Positions 63,157-64,000 of a stretch of 64,000 nucleotides of DNA are shown piece by piece; the stretch's first letter is position 1; each line of letters opens with the position of its first letter. Under the pieces are notes generated by a model, which was given only the letters and a program-made list of their open reading frames with translations, did not search any database and was not told the DNA's origin. Source of the stretch: Gelatoporia subvermispora B (taxonomy: Eukaryota; Basidiomycota; Agaricomycetes; Polyporales; Gelatoporiaceae); NCBI GenBank assembly GCA_000320605.2, contig KB445793.1, positions 322,556 to 386,555 on the forward strand. The letters run 5' to 3'. The translations under genes and the position numbers were made by a program.

Positions 63157-64000
63157 ATGCCGAGTCAGACGTTGTCCACAAAAGCTGACCTGGGAGAGGA
63201 GTATGTTGCCTTTGTTAATGGCACTCTAACTATACTACCACGGCTCACTGTTACTGAAAATGGCTACGTAGCGCGCTACAGTACATCCTCGCAGTGCCAT
63301 TCAGTGTCGCTAGTATATCGGCGGTAATTTTGGTGCTACAGGCCATACTGGCTGCTCGGGCAAGACGACGAACTGCAACAGTGAATGGCGGCTCTGCAAG
63401 TAGTGCCGCAAATAACGATCTCAATGCCAGCGATGATCTCGGATATATGGACCAGCTAGGCGCCGTCATCCTTACCTTCCGCTGCACAAGACTGCTATGC
63501 TGCCTTTTGTTATTCATCCTATTCATCTGGACGACCACCGGACTATCCGGCATTGCCTTCTGGATAAACATTGGTCTTTGCGTGACATTCGTGAGTTGGT
63601 CGGCGGGCGGTCCTGCTACATTATCAGTGCTTACCAATAATGCGAAGGCATACGTCACGATGCTCTCATTATTGTCTGTGATAGCACCTCCATCCACTAG
63701 CGCACTCGTACGTAAGCACCTCGCAACTGTTTTGGTGGCAACCTGGATTGTCTATGTCCACCGCGATATTTGGCCATACGCCACATGGACTCTCTCCCCG
63801 GCTGACGCATCGGAGGGTTGGATTCTATGGGCCAAAATTATTCTTCTCTCTGTAGCCGCACTAGTGATCCCAGCCGTCTCACCGCGAAAGTATGTGCCTC
63901 TCGATCCAAAGGTTTGTGTCTTTGACACCTCACGTCTGCGAATCATGAGTTAAACATTTTCAGGAACCCATGGACCCGGCGCCTGAGCAAACTGCGTCTA
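63157..64000 (+). CDS. ABC transporter, ABCC/MRP type, copy D (cut by window end)
   Basis: Exon 1 63157-63200 (MPSQTLSTKADLGED), intron of 71 bp, then exon from 63272 (ALQYILAVPFSVASISAV) with a probable intron at 63591-63647, resuming [16 protein letters not shown] and [19 protein letters not shown], up to YVPLDPK at 63911. The next exon starts at 63964 with EPMDPAPEQTAS and runs off the window. It is the N-terminal membrane region only; ATPase domains lie beyond. It is closest to copy A at nucleotide level, introns included. The Met used by copy A (MEVF) is an ACG codon here, so the start is two Thr/Ala-rich codons further in. Whether the gene is whole cannot be judged. Confidence 0.75.

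Overview
The window looks like nuclear DNA of a mushroom-forming basidiomycete (Agaricomycetes; Polyporales is plausible but unproven). The evidence is genes cut by many 47-70 bp GT-AG introns, a compact mix of housekeeping genes, and a cell-surface protein family and ABC transporter family typical of that group. No prokaryotic operon signals, CRISPR array, rRNA or convincing tRNA were seen. All exon joins below were read by eye from splice signals and paralogue alignment.

Region 1 (1-8835): a CTAG-rich palindromic element, then three tandem paralogues (starting before 203, at 4134 and at 7352) of a type I membrane protein. Each has a signal peptide, small beta-type ectodomain, Ser/Thr/Pro-rich stalk, one membrane helix ending in a conserved aromatic/basic patch, and a cytoplasmic tail with a PPxY motif. 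The intergenic DNA was duplicated with the genes and carries decayed coding relics. The first gene has lost its 5' end at the palindromic element.

Region 2 (9945-16905, 41537-48614, 55207-62264, 63157-end): four paralogous ABCC/MRP-type ABC transporters. Two are on the minus strand (A, B) and two on the plus strand (C, and D, which is cut by the window end). A and D share a tract that is nearly identical including an intron. In A, B and C the NBD1 signature and the NBD2 D-loop are encoded by 13-nt and 15-nt microexons.

Region 3 (18060-36875): a dense housekeeping block. It holds the GPI transamidase subunit PIG-U (minus) and a CTK2-like cyclin (plus) sharing a 62 bp promoter, a nickel/cobalt transporter (minus), an SH3-RasGEF (plus), an F-box/WD40-like protein (minus), the mitochondrial Rho GTPase Miro/Gem1 (plus) and a vWA-domain protein (plus).

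Region 4 (36876-41536): gene-poor, with one broken protein kinase relic. Region 5 (49483-54169): an F-box protein (minus), ribosomal protein S19 (plus) and a GPI-anchored GH16 glucanase (minus), between ABC copies B and C.

No single pathway links the neighbours. The notable biology is repeated local duplication of surface receptors and ABC exporters with gain, loss and shrinkage of exons.
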